A DNA stretch of 64,000 nt from CABZJG01 sp902512685 (GCA_051201605.1 CP179201.1:3867434-3931433); one strand, 5' to 3'; counted from the first letter of the stretch, positions 1-8,739 are shown. Notes: generated from the sequence alone by a model not told the origin. Translations and numbers: made by a program.

Positions 1-315
1 AATCAAATCTGCAATTTCAGGTAAGCTTTGCACAGCATCATACCAAAATAGCGGACCTAATTCAAAAAAGGTATCCAACTTGTCACCAAGGTCTTGTTGA
101 TCTCGCCATCTCGCTTCGACGGCAGCCATGGTCTTTTCTGCGCCAAAACGTAGCGTTGCGCGTAGAACGGACTCTTTGTTCGGGTATTCATTGTAGAGCG
201 TTTGTCTCGCCACACCGGCAGTTTTTGCGATGTCATTCATCGTCGTCTTGCTGACACCATAACGTGAAAAGACGATTTCAGCGGCTTTTAAGATCTGTAC
301 TTTGCGTTCGCTCAT
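1..315 (-). CDS. TetR-family transcriptional regulator (3' end beyond window)
   Basis: Reading the minus strand from the ATG at 313-315 gives a protein beginning MSERKVQILKAAEIVFSRYG. This is the usual TetR N-terminus: helix 1, then the helix-turn-helix (TTMNDIAKTAGVARQTLYNE, about residues 24-43). The frame is open to the window edge, so about 105 residues of the DNA-binding domain and the start of the ligand domain are visible. It is divergent from the SDR gene at 449, and two perfect inverted repeats lie between them. The inference is that it represses the SDR and itself; the ligand is unknown. Confidence 0.85.
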   Translation of the reverse strand, partial: MSERKVQILKAAEIVFSRYGVSKTTMNDIAKTAGVARQTLYNEYPNKESVLRATLRFGAEKTMAAVEARWRDQQDLGDKLDTFFELGPLFWYDAVQSLPEIADLI

Positions 316-333
316 TTAATGTATGTCGCTCTA

Positions 334-377
334 TTGACATCAGCTGTCAATTATTTCAAATAGACATTAATTGTCTA
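334..377. promoter_or_regulatory. Twin TetR-type operators
   Basis: There are two 17-bp inverted repeats with the same architecture. 334-350 reads TTGACATCAGCTGTCAA and 361-377 reads TAGACATTAATTGTCTA. Both are NNGACA/TNGACA-type arms of 6 bp around a 5-bp spacer, sharing the core GACA-N5-TGTC, with centres 27 bp apart. They lie between the divergent TetR and SDR genes, as expected for a regulator controlling both. Seen directly; the protein-operator pairing is inferred. Confidence 0.75.
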
Positions 378-448
378 ATTGTATATTTGCAAAACTGAAA
401 ATACCATTAGAACCATCCAACTAAAGTATTTTGAAAAGGAAATTTAAA

Positions 449-1384
449 ATGGCTAAAAAGATCACCCAATCTGGATTTTCCGACTGGAAACCAAGCCAAC
501 TACCGGATCTGAGCGAAAAGACCTATGTCATCACCGGGTCAAACTCGGGGATTGGTTTTGAAGCTGCACGTCTGCTTGGCGAACGCAGCGCAAAAATCAT
601 CATGGCTTGCCGCTCAATAAACAAGGGTGAAAAAGCGCGTGATAAACTGAAAGAGACCTGCACTGGTGGCGTCGATTTGGTTCAGATCGACTTGAGCGAC
701 CTTTCGTCAGTGCGAAAAGGCGCAGATGAAATCAGGGCTCGCGCCAACTCGATCGATGGTTTAGTCAACAACGCCGGGATCATGATGACGCCGCAGGAAA
801 AGACCGTGGATGGCTTTGACCTGCAAATGGGTGCCAATCATCTGGGCCACTTCCTGTTAACCGGTTTGTTGCTGGACAAGGTCGAAGCCGCCAACGGGCG
901 TATCGTTGTATTATCGAGCATTGCACATAAGGGCGGCGTTCTCGATTTGGACGACTTCATGTCTGATCAAAAATACTCGCCAACAAGGGCCTATGCGCAA
1001 TCAAAACTGGCAAATCTGATGTTTGCGTTCGAACTGGACCGCCGTCTTCAAGCTGCTGGCAGCAAAGCGATCTGTATTGCTTGCCACCCAGGTTATACAG
1101 ACACGAACCTGCAAAGCACTGGGCCAACGGGGTTTCTTAAGGTATTTTGGAGCACAATGAACAAACTGGCCGCCCAGGGTTTAGAGGCAGGTGCAACCCC
1201 TACCGTACTCGCTGCCGCTGGAAAAGAAGCCAAGCGCGGTGCTTATTACGGCCCCGGCAGATTTGGGGACACACGAGGCTCTATCAGTGAGGCAAATGTT
1301 TCTGGACATGCCCTCGACCAAGACAAACAGAAGCGCCTATGGGAAAAGAGCGAGACGCTCGTGGGGTTTGAGTGGGGTATTTGA
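449..1384 (+). CDS. Short-chain dehydrogenase/reductase (retinol-dehydrogenase-like SDR)
   Basis: NAD(P)-dependent oxidoreductase with a Rossmann fold. Visible motifs are the cofactor loop TGSNSGIG, the NNAG motif (GLVNNAGIM), the catalytic Ser in VVLSSIAHKGG, and the YxxxK pair (YAQSK). Length (311 aa) and the C-terminal extension resemble the WW-domain/retinol dehydrogenase-like SDR group. The start is placed at the ATG at 449 (MAKKITQ...), because GAAAAGGA lies 8 nt upstream; an in-frame TTG at 431 lies upstream of that. It is divergent from the TetR gene with two operators between, so it is probably induced by a small lipophilic compound. The substrate cannot be read from the sequence. 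Confidence 0.85.
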   Translation: MAKKITQSGFSDWKPSQLPDLSEKTYVITGSNSGIGFEAARLLGERSAKIIMACRSINKGEKARDKLKETCTGGVDLVQIDLSDLSSVRKGADEIRARANSIDGLVNNAGIMMTPQEKTVDGFDLQMGANHLGHFLLTGLLLDKVEAANGRIVVLSSIAHKGGVLDLDDFMSDQKYSPTRAYAQSKLANLMFAFELDRRLQAAGSKAICIACHPGYTDTNLQSTGPTGFLKVFWSTMNKLAAQGLEAGATPTVLAAAGKEAKRGAYYGPGRFGDTRGSISEANVSGHALDQDKQKRLWEKSETLVGFEWGI

Positions 1385-1704
1385 AGCTGGCAGTGATAGA
1401 TTTTGACTAAAACATAACAACGCCCAGTTTGTCCGCATTGCAGACTTTCGCAAACCAATTCCCGCCAAGCAGATTGACGGTTTTTCATACGGCTGAATGC
1501 GGCCAGCTTTACCTATCCCGATATCACCAATGATGAAACGCTCGCGCAGTTCGTGATTTAGGATCAGGGCCTTTAGGGTAGATGCTTAATTGGTAAACTC
1601 GGGTGTTCGCTCCTAGCCCAACGCAGGCAGCCATAATCGACTTGAATTTTTAAGAATGTAGATTGAGAGTAACCACAGGATCGGCGCAAAAAACAAAATG
1701 AGAT
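1385..1704. other. Intergenic stretch, possibly holding a gene remnant
   Basis: 320 bases without a credible gene. A short open stretch (about 1490-1560, plus strand) reads LNAASFTYPDITNDETLAQFVI before a stop and looks protein-like but is too short to assign. No strong hairpin, tRNA or repeat was seen. Confidence 0.4.
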
Positions 1705-2376
1705 ATGAACAGATCTTCCATCCAACAAATTTACCTTGAAGCAAAAAGCGCGGTGCAGTTGGCCTGTGGCGACAACCCCGTTTTCTATGATGCGCTAAAT
1801 TTCATAAATACCCAGAATTTCTCTGGTGAAACCATCAACGAATTTACCGGCGGCGTTCCTCAGCATGAAAATCTGCTTTGCTCTGCTATTTCTAAAATAC
1901 CGGACACGCCATTATTCCCACTAAAATCCGCTTTGATGGCTGGCTACAATCAATTGCAGTGGCGGGTTGATGAGGGCGGGTTTTACGCCAAAGGCGCTGA
2001 CGTTGGTGATGGATACAGGCATGGAAACTTGCATAGCTTGCTGATCGGCCCAGAGGATTGTCCATTTACGGCAAATGACTTTCTGCTCGGTTTCTTCTTT
2101 TTCTCCCCCCACACGCTTTACCGTGATCACAGACACTTGGCGCCTGAAATATACATCCCCTTGACTGGCCCCAGCGGGTGGCGGTTTAACCAAAGCGATT
2201 GGAAAGATCGCCCTGCCGGCAGCGCCATTTATAATCCGCCTAATATCGTGCATGCCACGCGGGTCTACGAAACGCCGTTTCTTGCGCTTTTTGGCTGGTC
2301 GCAAGATATAGGATCAGCCTGCGAAGTTATTTTTGCAGGCGACTGGGAAAACATTGAAAAAGAGCTAGCGCCTTAA
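1705..2376 (+). CDS. DMSP lyase family cupin (DddL/DddQ-like)
   Basis: A 223-aa protein with a C-terminal cupin barrel. The first metal-binding cluster is YRDHRHLAPEIYIPLTGP (His, His, Glu, Tyr), and the second is in the segment PPNIVHATRVYETPFLALFGW. Both match the conserved blocks of the dimethylsulfoniopropionate lyase family, whose members cleave DMSP to dimethyl sulfide and acrylate using a bound transition metal. The N-terminal helical part (about residues 1-90) also resembles that family. No acrylate-detoxification gene (acuI, prpE) is adjacent, so the role rests on the family match. It could be a diverged member acting on another substrate. No regulator is adjacent. Confidence 0.65.
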   Translation: MNRSSIQQIYLEAKSAVQLACGDNPVFYDALNFINTQNFSGETINEFTGGVPQHENLLCSAISKIPDTPLFPLKSALMAGYNQLQWRVDEGGFYAKGADVGDGYRHGNLHSLLIGPEDCPFTANDFLLGFFFFSPHTLYRDHRHLAPEIYIPLTGPSGWRFNQSDWKDRPAGSAIYNPPNIVHATRVYETPFLALFGWSQDIGSACEVIFAGDWENIEKELAP

Positions 2377-2432
2377 ATAAGGTGCACTGGGGGATGCGTT
2401 CAAAATGCGCATTGCCGCCTGCAAAACCCATA

Positions 2433-2849
2433 TTATCCGTCTCGCCCCGGTTCATCTGGATCGCTTGAAAACAAGGCGATCTTGTTGCCGTGCGGGTCGC
2501 GCAGGTAGCCAACATAAAATTGCGGCCCATACGCATCGCGAAAGCCCGGCGCACCCTCGTCAAAGCCGCCTGCGGCAAGCGCGGCAGAGTGAAGATAGCG
2601 AACCTGCTTTTGATTGCGCGCCTCGAACGCAACCATAGCTCCGTTCCCGGCCGAGGCCAGATGTCCATCAAAGGGGGGTTTAACGTAGAAATCTGGCAAA
2701 ACAGGCGACTGCCCTGATGGTACGGGCAGCGCATAGCTTAGTCCCTCGGGTCCTTCTTTGAGCCCGTACCCAAGGGCAGGCAGGAACGATCCGTAAAACC
2801 TTTTCGCACGCGCGATGTCGTCAGCCCCAACGGTCACATAGGCTATCAT
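2433..2849 (-). CDS. VOC-family (glyoxalase/bleomycin-resistance-like) protein
   Basis: 138 aa. It begins MIAYVTVGADDIARAKRFYG, the standard opening of a vicinal-oxygen-chelate domain, and ends with YVGYLRDPHGNKIALF, the second half-module with its metal-site region. A good ribosome site (AGAGGGA) precedes the ATG. Family members include glyoxalases, dioxygenases and resistance proteins; the substrate cannot be told. It is convergent with the DMSP-lyase-like gene and probably forms a single-gene unit. Confidence 0.8.
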   Translation of the reverse strand: MIAYVTVGADDIARAKRFYGSFLPALGYGLKEGPEGLSYALPVPSGQSPVLPDFYVKPPFDGHLASAGNGAMVAFEARNQKQVRYLHSAALAAGGFDEGAPGFRDAYGPQFYVGYLRDPHGNKIALFSSDPDEPGRDG

Positions 2850-2968
2850 TCCCTCTGTTCCTTTTCGGAAGTTTGATTATAGGTGCAAGTTTACCATATT
2901 TTTTGGCACACAAACACATAATTTGGATCAAACGCCGCGCTTCTTCTGTTTTCATTTATAGTCCAACC

Positions 2969-3301
2969 CTAGGCCGCAAACCGCTTGGGTGATTGGTCCA
3001 AGAACACCGCGCAGGCGCTGTCATAAACGGTGATAATCGCGCCCAGATCAACGCTGTCACTGCGCCCTTGGGCGGCAGCGGTTTCGCCCGTTTGGCACAG
3101 ATCGGCAAATTGCGCAAAGCCTAGATTTAGCGCGCTGCCTTTTAAAAAGTGCAAATGCGCCTCAAGATCGGACAGCCCCTGACCATCGCGGAGCAGTTCA
3201 ATGATGGCGTCTACCTCTTCTAAAAACAGCTCGATAATCTCGGCAAAATCATCAACACCGACTTCTTCGCGTAGCTCGGCCACGCGGTCCCAAATTATCA
3301 T
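2969..3301 (-). CDS. Hpt (histidine phosphotransfer) domain protein
   Basis: A 110-aa stand-alone Hpt protein. The phospho-accepting histidine is in the motif HLHFLKGSALNLGF, preceded by an acidic helix (FAEIIELFLEEVDAIIELL). The start is the ATG at 3301 (MIIWDRVAEL), because AGGAGG lies 6 nt upstream; in-frame codons further upstream lack this signal. It is divergent from the receiver-phosphatase gene at 3461, so the two probably form a phosphorelay (Hpt to REC) that controls the phosphatase output. Confidence 0.85.
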   Translation of the reverse strand: MIIWDRVAELREEVGVDDFAEIIELFLEEVDAIIELLRDGQGLSDLEAHLHFLKGSALNLGFAQFADLCQTGETAAAQGRSDSVDLGAIITVYDSACAVFLDQSPKRFAA

Positions 3302-3460
3302 CTGATACCTCCTACTCATCCCCGCAAAAAGCCTGCGCTCCAAGGGTAAACAAATCCTTGACCATTAAGATTTTAGCAACTCAAATTTAACCTTTTAGAG
3401 GTTCTTAACTCTCTGGCCCCAGTTTGAATTTGGGCAAAAACGGGGGGTCAGGTGACACAC

Positions 3461-4746
3461 ATGGCACAAACGGCTGAAGGGCTGCATTGCGGCGCGGTAG
3501 AGCATATTTTAGTGGTTGACGACAGCCGCCTGCAGCGCCGCATTGTGTCGTCGATGCTCAAACGGTGGGGTTACCGCGTCACCGAGGCAGGCACCGGCGC
3601 AGATGCTTTGCAGCAGTGCACAGAAACCTGCCCCGACCTGATTGTCAGTGATTGGATGATGCCGGGATGACGGGGCTTGAGTTTTGCCTGCAGCTGCGCG
3701 CGATGAACGCGGACCGCTATAGCTATTTTATCCTGCTGACGTCGAAATCAGAAAAAGATGAAATTGCCCATGGGCTGGAAAACGGCGCCGATGATTTTTT
3801 GACCAAGCCTGTGAATGCCCATGAGCTGCGCGCGCGCATTTCAGCCGGAGAGCGGATTTTACAAATGCAGCGCGAACTACAGGATAAAAACGCGCTGATC
3901 ACCACCACGCTGGATGAGTTGCAAAACCTTTATAGCGCGCTGGACAAGGACCTGATCGAAGCGGAAAAGCTGCAACAATCGCTGATCAAGGACCGGCATA
4001 AAAGCTTTGGGCCGTTTGATTTATCGCTGATGCTGCACAGCGCCGGACATGTGGGCGGCGATCTGGTGGGGGTTTTTCCCGCCGGACCCAATCATTTGGG
4101 CATCTATGCAATTGATGTATCGGGCCATGGCATCAGCTCGGCGTTGATGACCGCGCGGCTGGCGGGATATTTGTCGTCGGCTTCGGTAGCGCAAAATATG
4201 GCGCTGCGCTACGACGATGACGGACGGGTTCAGGTTTTACCCCCCGATGAAGTGATCGCCAAGCTCAACACCGCCGTAGTGGACGAGCTGAAAACTGATC
4301 TCTACTTTACCTTGCTTTTGGCCGATCTTGATCTGCGCTCGGGCGCAATTCGAATGGCGCAGGCGGGCCACCCCCACCCGCTGATCCAGCGCGCTGACGG
4401 GCAAATTGAACAGCAAGGCCCCAGGGGGCTGCCCGTAGGGTTGGTCGAGGGTGCCACCGTTGAGGGTTTTAGCAGCACACTTGCCCCCGGTGACCGGCTG
4501 CTGATCCTGTCCGACGGGGTGACCGAATGCCCCAATCCGACGGGCCAAATGCTTGCCGAGGATGGGCTGGCGCAAATGGTGGATACCCTGCGCCCCAAAC
4601 GCGGTGCAGATTTCTTAAACGGTCTGATATCGCAGCTGACATCGTTTTCCGGCAGCGATGATTTTCCCGATGATGTCTCGGGCATTTTGCTTGAATACCG
4701 CGGCGGCGCGGCTAAAGACCCGCTTGCTCTAGATAATCCAGGATAA
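3461..4746 (+). pseudogene. Receiver domain-PPM (SpoIIE/RsbU-type) phosphatase, split by a frameshift
   Basis: The first part encodes a receiver domain start (HILVVDDSRLQRRIVSSMLK) and the phospho-acceptor Asp in SDWMMPG, then hits TGA at 3668-3670. The next frame continues without loss as MTGLEFCLQLRAMNADRYSY, the conserved Thr/Ser (FILLTSKSE) and Lys (FLTKPVN). Then come a coiled linker and a PP2C/SpoIIE phosphatase domain (GGDLVGVF, IDVSGHGISSALM, ILSDGVTE). One base is missing at about 3664-3667 (ccgggatga). The intact product would be a response regulator-phosphatase acting on an anti-sigma-factor antagonist. The start is ATG 3461; a GTG at 3452 is an alternative. The lesion is either real or a read error. 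Confidence 0.8.
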
Positions 4747-5161
4747 AGGCCCGATCCCCGGGGTTTTCCACCAGCTCAGCGGCCAGAGCAGCTGGCACCA
4801 GATGATCTGTGTGTCCCTCCTCTGTCGGATCCCCCAATCGGCGCACCGGATCGGCGCAATACACCGTACAGATTTTATCCGCCCAAAGATCATATTCCGG
4901 CATATAGGCAAAGCGCCGGAACGCGCCCACGCGCCGCGGGCGGGCAATTCGCCAGCCGGTTTCTTCCATCACTTCGCGGTAGAGTGCCGAAATAGGATGT
5001 TCGCCGGGGTCAATACCGCCCCCGGGCAATTGAAATTCCGGCTCTGGTTTCATTTGATGGGTCAGCAAAAGCTGATTGCCCAAGGGCAAAATTGCATAAA
5101 TGCCAGGGCGCAGCACATAGGATTGTCCGCTGCGCGGGGGGGTGCCATACCGTTTAATCAT
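4712..5161 (-). CDS. NUDIX hydrolase
   Basis: 149 aa with a complete Nudix box (GGGIDPGEHPISALYREVMEETGW; the G, E, REVMEE and G residues fit the consensus). It probably hydrolyses a nucleoside-diphosphate derivative; the specificity is not visible. Its 3' end overlaps the 3' end of the phosphatase gene by 35 bp, tail to tail. It is divergent from hslO, with about 78 bp between starts. It is distinct from the second NUDIX protein at 6219. Confidence 0.85.
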   Translation of the reverse strand: MIKRYGTPPRSGQSYVLRPGIYAILPLGNQLLLTHQMKPEPEFQLPGGGIDPGEHPISALYREVMEETGWRIARPRRVGAFRRFAYMPEYDLWADKICTVYCADPVRRLGDPTEEGHTDHLVPAALAAELVENPGDRAFILDYLEQAGL

Positions 5162-5239
5162 AGCTCATACCCTTGGACCGATACTTGCCCCCCTTATATA
5201 GACAGGGTAAGGCACCACAAGCCGTTAAAAGGAAAGCGA

Positions 5240-6238
5240 ATGTCACGAGCAAAGCAACTGGCCTGGGACGATACGGTTTTACCGTTCCAGTTGGATAAAT
5301 CTGATATCAGGGGCCGCGTGGCCCGGCTTGACGGCGTTCTCAGCGGCGTGCTGCGCCAGCATAACTATCCTGCGCAAGTCGAAGCGCTGGTGGCCGAAAT
5401 GACATTGCTCACGGCGCTCATCGGGCACAGCATCAAACTGCGCTGGAAACTATCGCTTCAGGTGCAGTCAAAAGGCGCGGTTCGGCGCATTGCCACCGAC
5501 TATTACGGCCCCAGCGAAGAGGGTGAGCCAGCGCGCATCCGCGCCTATGCAAGCTATGATGCCGACCGGCTTGCAGAGGGCGATCCGTTTGACCAAATCG
5601 GCGAAGGGTATTTCGCAATTTTAATCGACCAAGGCGAAGGCACCCAGCCCTATCAGGGCATCACCCCGATTGCCGGCGGGTCTTTGGCCACCTGCGCCGA
5701 GGCCTATTTTGCGCAGTCCGAACAATTGCCAAGCCGGTTCTCACTCAGCTTTGGCCGCTCAAGCGAACCCGGGGTCTCCGAACACTGGCGCGCCGGCGGG
5801 ATTATGCTGCAGCATATGCCGAAATCCAGCCTCTCGGCCACCGATGGCGAAGCCACTGGCGAAGACGGTCTGCTTGCAGCCAGTGATTTGCTGAAGGGTG
5901 ATGATAGCGAAAACTGGAACCGGGCGAATATCTTGCTCGATACGGTAGAAGAGCTGGAACTGATCGGCCCAACCGTATCGCCAGATGACGTTCTGATACG
6001 CCTGTTTCACGAAGAAACGCCGCGGGTTTACGACGCGCAAACCCTGCGCTTTGGATGTACCTGCTCAGAAGAGCGGGTGCGCCAATCGCTGTCGATCTAT
6101 TCGGCCAAGGATATTGAAACCATGACCACGCCAGACGGACGGGTCACTGCCGACTGCCAGTTCTGCGGGGCGCATTACGATCTCGATCCGGCCACTGTCG
6201 GGTTCGAGGCCAAAACTGATGATGTCGCCCAGCGCTGA
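5240..6238 (+). CDS. hslO: Hsp33 redox-activated chaperone
   Basis: 332 aa. The C-terminal zinc/redox switch is visible as CTCSEERV and CQFCGAHY (CxC and CxxC), the hallmark of Hsp33. On oxidation, disulfide formation releases zinc and the protein binds unfolding proteins. The N-terminal domain (PFQLDKSDIRGRVARLDGVL, ITPIAGGSLATCAEAYFAQSEQLP) also matches. The start is the ATG at 5240, with AAAGGAAAG just upstream; the frame is open far upstream but that part is antisense to the NUDIX gene and not Hsp33-like. It leads an overlapping set with nudL-type and cca genes. Confidence 0.95.
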   Translation: MSRAKQLAWDDTVLPFQLDKSDIRGRVARLDGVLSGVLRQHNYPAQVEALVAEMTLLTALIGHSIKLRWKLSLQVQSKGAVRRIATDYYGPSEEGEPARIRAYASYDADRLAEGDPFDQIGEGYFAILIDQGEGTQPYQGITPIAGGSLATCAEAYFAQSEQLPSRFSLSFGRSSEPGVSEHWRAGGIMLQHMPKSSLSATDGEATGEDGLLAASDLLKGDDSENWNRANILLDTVEELELIGPTVSPDDVLIRLFHEETPRVYDAQTLRFGCTCSEERVRQSLSIYSAKDIETMTTPDGRVTADCQFCGAHYDLDPATVGFEAKTDDVAQR

Positions 6239-6827
6239 TCCTTTGGCAGCGCTGCACAGCGCGCTGACGTCTACTGCGGGCGGGTCGTCGGATTATGATC
6301 TGAACCCCGCGGTGGTTTTGCCGCCCAATCGGGTTTTACGGCGCGCCGCCGTCTTGGTGGCAATCGAGCCACATCCTGACGGCCCGCGGGTGCTATTGAC
6401 CAAACGCGCTGCGCATCTTGACCACCATCCGGGTCAGGTTGCCTTTCCCGGCGGCAAAGTCGATCCCGGTGACCGTGATGATACCGCAGCCGCGCTACGC
6501 GAAGCCCAAGAAGAGGTCGGGCTTGAGCCGTCCAATGTGGCTGTGCTTGGTCATTTGTCTGCCCATGAAACAGTGACCGGATTTCGTGTCACCCCCGTGG
6601 TCGGGCAGCTTGGCACCAACTTTACACCCGTTCCAGAAGCCGGCGAGGTGGAGGAGGTATTTCATGTCCCTCTGGCATTTTTAGCCGATCTGGCCAACTA
6701 TACCGTGGAAGCACGGCGCTGGAACAATCAGTGGCGGCGCTATTACACCGTGCCTTACGGCCCCTATTACATCTGGGGGGCGACGGCACGCATACTATAC
6801 GGGCTGGCCGAAAGGATGCCGCGATGA
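6219..6827 (+). CDS. CoA pyrophosphatase-type NUDIX hydrolase (NudL/YeaB family)
   Basis: 202 aa. The segment LLTKRAAHLDHHPGQVAFPGG contains the UPF0035 signature that precedes the Nudix box in CoA diphosphatases; the box follows (GGKVDPGDRDDTAAALREAQEEVGL). The expected reaction is cleavage of CoA or acyl-CoA to phosphopantetheine and 3',5'-ADP. The start overlaps the end of hslO by 20 bp and its stop overlaps the next start as ATGA, so the three genes are translationally coupled. Confidence 0.85.
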   Translation: MMSPSADPLAALHSALTSTAGGSSDYDLNPAVVLPPNRVLRRAAVLVAIEPHPDGPRVLLTKRAAHLDHHPGQVAFPGGKVDPGDRDDTAAALREAQEEVGLEPSNVAVLGHLSAHETVTGFRVTPVVGQLGTNFTPVPEAGEVEEVFHVPLAFLADLANYTVEARRWNNQWRRYYTVPYGPYYIWGATARILYGLAERMPR

Positions 6828-7972
6828 AACTGTCGGGGGACTGGTATAAGGCGGCGGCGCCGCAGCGCCTGTGCAGCGTGCTGGACGCAGGCGGCCATCA
6901 GGCGCTTTTCGTCGGCGGCTGCGTGCGCAATGATCTGCTTGGGGCCGCGGTAAGCGATATTGATATCGCCACCGATGCGCGGCCAGAGCGGATGATTGAG
7001 CTGGCCAAGGCCGCCGGATTAAAGTCCATCCCCACCGGGATTGACCATGGCACAGTAACCGTTGTGGTCAGCGGCACGGCCTTTGAGGTGACCAGCTTTC
7101 GCACCGATGTCAGCACCGATGGCCGGCGTGCGTTGGTGGCCTTTTGCGATGATATCACCGCCGATGCCCAGCGCCGGGATTTCACCATGAACGCGCTATA
7201 TGCACAGGCCTCGGGCGCGGTGATCGACCCGCTTGAGGGTCTTGGTGATCTGCGGGCGCGGCGGGTACGGTTTATTAAGGATGCAGCCCAGCGTATCAAG
7301 GAAGATTACCTGCGCATCCTGCGGTTTTTTCGCTTTTCTGCATGGTATGGCGATCCGCAACTGGGCTTTGATCCAGAGGCGCTGGCGGCGATTGGCGCCC
7401 ATATCGGCGGATTGGATGGTCTGTCCAAAGAACGTATCGGCAATGAGCTTTTAAAACTTTTGGCGGCACCTGATCCGGCGCCCAGTTTAGCCGTCATGCG
7501 CGCCACCGGTGTCTTGATGCGGGTTTTGAATGGCGCCGATGACAGGGCCAATGGGCTTTTGGTGCATCTTGAGCAGGGCAACGGCGTGGGGCCTGCCCCC
7601 CTCCGGCGCTTGGCAGCGCTTGGCGGCATGGATGTCCAAGCCGCGCTGCGGCTGAGCAAACAGCAAGATAAAACCCTAACGCTTTACAGAGGCGAAATGG
7701 GCAGCGCATCGGGCGCTGGGGAGCTGGGCTATCGCCACGGCGTGATTGCTGCAAAAGATATTTTGCTGCTGCGCGCAGCGCAGTTTGAATCCGAAGTGGC
7801 ACGCGAGGATTTTAATGCCGCTGACATTGGGGCCAATGCAACTTTTCCGGTTGCAGCTCAGGATTTGATGCCGCAGTATTCGGGGGCGCAATTGGGCGCA
7901 GAGCTACGGACATTGGAACAGCGCTGGATTGACTCAGGCTTTCAACTGAGCAAAAAAGCGCTTTTGTCTTAA
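6824..7972 (+). CDS. cca: CCA tRNA nucleotidyltransferase / poly(A) polymerase family
   Basis: 382 aa. It is a class II nucleotidyltransferase with the GG motif (LFVGGCVRNDLLG), the catalytic aspartates (SDIDIATDARPE), VTSFRTD, and the RRDFTMNAL and EDYLRILRFFRF motifs that define the family head and neck. It repairs or adds the tRNA 3' CCA. The start is ATG 6824, overlapping the previous stop (ATGA). A poly(A) polymerase cannot be fully excluded, but length and motifs fit the alphaproteobacterial CCA enzyme. Confidence 0.9.
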   Translation: MKLSGDWYKAAAPQRLCSVLDAGGHQALFVGGCVRNDLLGAAVSDIDIATDARPERMIELAKAAGLKSIPTGIDHGTVTVVVSGTAFEVTSFRTDVSTDGRRALVAFCDDITADAQRRDFTMNALYAQASGAVIDPLEGLGDLRARRVRFIKDAAQRIKEDYLRILRFFRFSAWYGDPQLGFDPEALAAIGAHIGGLDGLSKERIGNELLKLLAAPDPAPSLAVMRATGVLMRVLNGADDRANGLLVHLEQGNGVGPAPLRRLAALGGMDVQAALRLSKQQDKTLTLYRGEMGSASGAGELGYRHGVIAAKDILLLRAAQFESEVAREDFNAADIGANATFPVAAQDLMPQYSGAQLGAELRTLEQRWIDSGFQLSKKALLS

Positions 7973-8025
7973 AAAGTTTCGACATCGGCCGTTCAGGCGA
8001 ACGGTTTCTATATTGGGGAATATCT

Positions 8026-8623
8026 TTGGACCTTTATAGCCTATTTACCCTTACTCTTTTGGCCGCGTCCTCGGCTTTTACCCCCGGTCCAAACAACGCT
8101 TTGGTTGCAGCCCCGGGGGTCAATTTTGGCTACCGCCGAACGCTGCCGCATATTTTCAGCATTGCGCTCGGGTTTGCGGTGATGATTTTCATCATCGGTC
8201 TATTTTCTGGGCCAGCTGTTTCAACAAAGCGCCGTGCTGCGCGAGCTCTTGCGCTGGGCCGGAGTTTTGCTGCTGCTTTATGTGGCGTCTAAAATCGCCA
8301 CGGCAGGCGGGCTCACCGACAGCGGCGGGCAAAGTCGGCCGTTCCGGTTTATCGAAGCGGCGGGGTTTCAATGGATCAATCCCTAAGCCTGGGCCATGGC
8401 CGGCGCCATCACCGCTCAGTTTATTGATCCTATGGCCACTGTCCAAACCGCCCTGATCATTTCGGCGGTTTTCGCGATCACGGGGCTTTTCTCGGCATCT
8501 GCATGGACATTTTTAGGGCAATGGCTATCGCAGTTTCTAAATAGCCCAGAGCGGCAGGCTTTGTTCAACAAGGTCATGGGGGCCTTGGTTGCAGACTGTG
8601 TTTTCGGATTGGTGTTTGAGTGA
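8026..8623 (+). pseudogene. LysE/RhtB-family amino-acid exporter, inactivated
   Basis: The N-terminus shows the family motif FTPGPNNALVAA and the first membrane helices. An extra T in the run at 8203-8206 shifts the frame. After it, the correct continuation (LGQLFQQSAVLRELLRWAGVLLLL...) lies in another frame. The universally conserved NPKAW motif reads NP-stop-AWAM, with TAA at 8384-8386 in place of the Lys codon. The C-terminal helices continue to 8623. Two independent lesions make a real pseudogene more likely than a read error. The start would be TTG at 8026. Confidence 0.85.
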
Positions 8624-8678
8624 CCGTGTGATCCGCGCCTTAAAAACGCGTTTAGGTAGAAACCCGTTAGATTTCCTC

Positions 8679-8706
8679 TTTACAAAATTTCCCAAGCGCG
8701 TATTCT
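8679..8706 (+). promoter_or_regulatory. Promoter of the first ABC exporter
   Basis: TTTACA at 8679-8684, a 16-bp spacer, then TATTCT at 8701-8706. The same arrangement, followed by the same 20-plus bases around GGCGGCTTTTTATGA, recurs before the third ABC gene (12461-12488). This conservation between otherwise diverged upstream regions supports a functional promoter. Confidence 0.55.
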
Positions 8707-8739
8707 GAGCGGCTTTTTATGACCTGCCGAGGCGCTTTT

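Noticed and set aside
1921..2304. Minus-strand open frame antisense to the DMSP-lyase-like gene
   Set aside because: Its translation has no recognisable features and it mirrors the coding gene on the other strand.
3660..3672. Programmed frameshift in the receiver-phosphatase gene
   Set aside because: No canonical slippery heptamer or following stem is seen; a plain one-base deletion explains the data better.
4802..5239. A long upstream extension of the Hsp33 reading frame
   Set aside because: It lies antisense to the NUDIX gene, has no Hsp33 similarity, and the ATG at 5240 has its own ribosome site.
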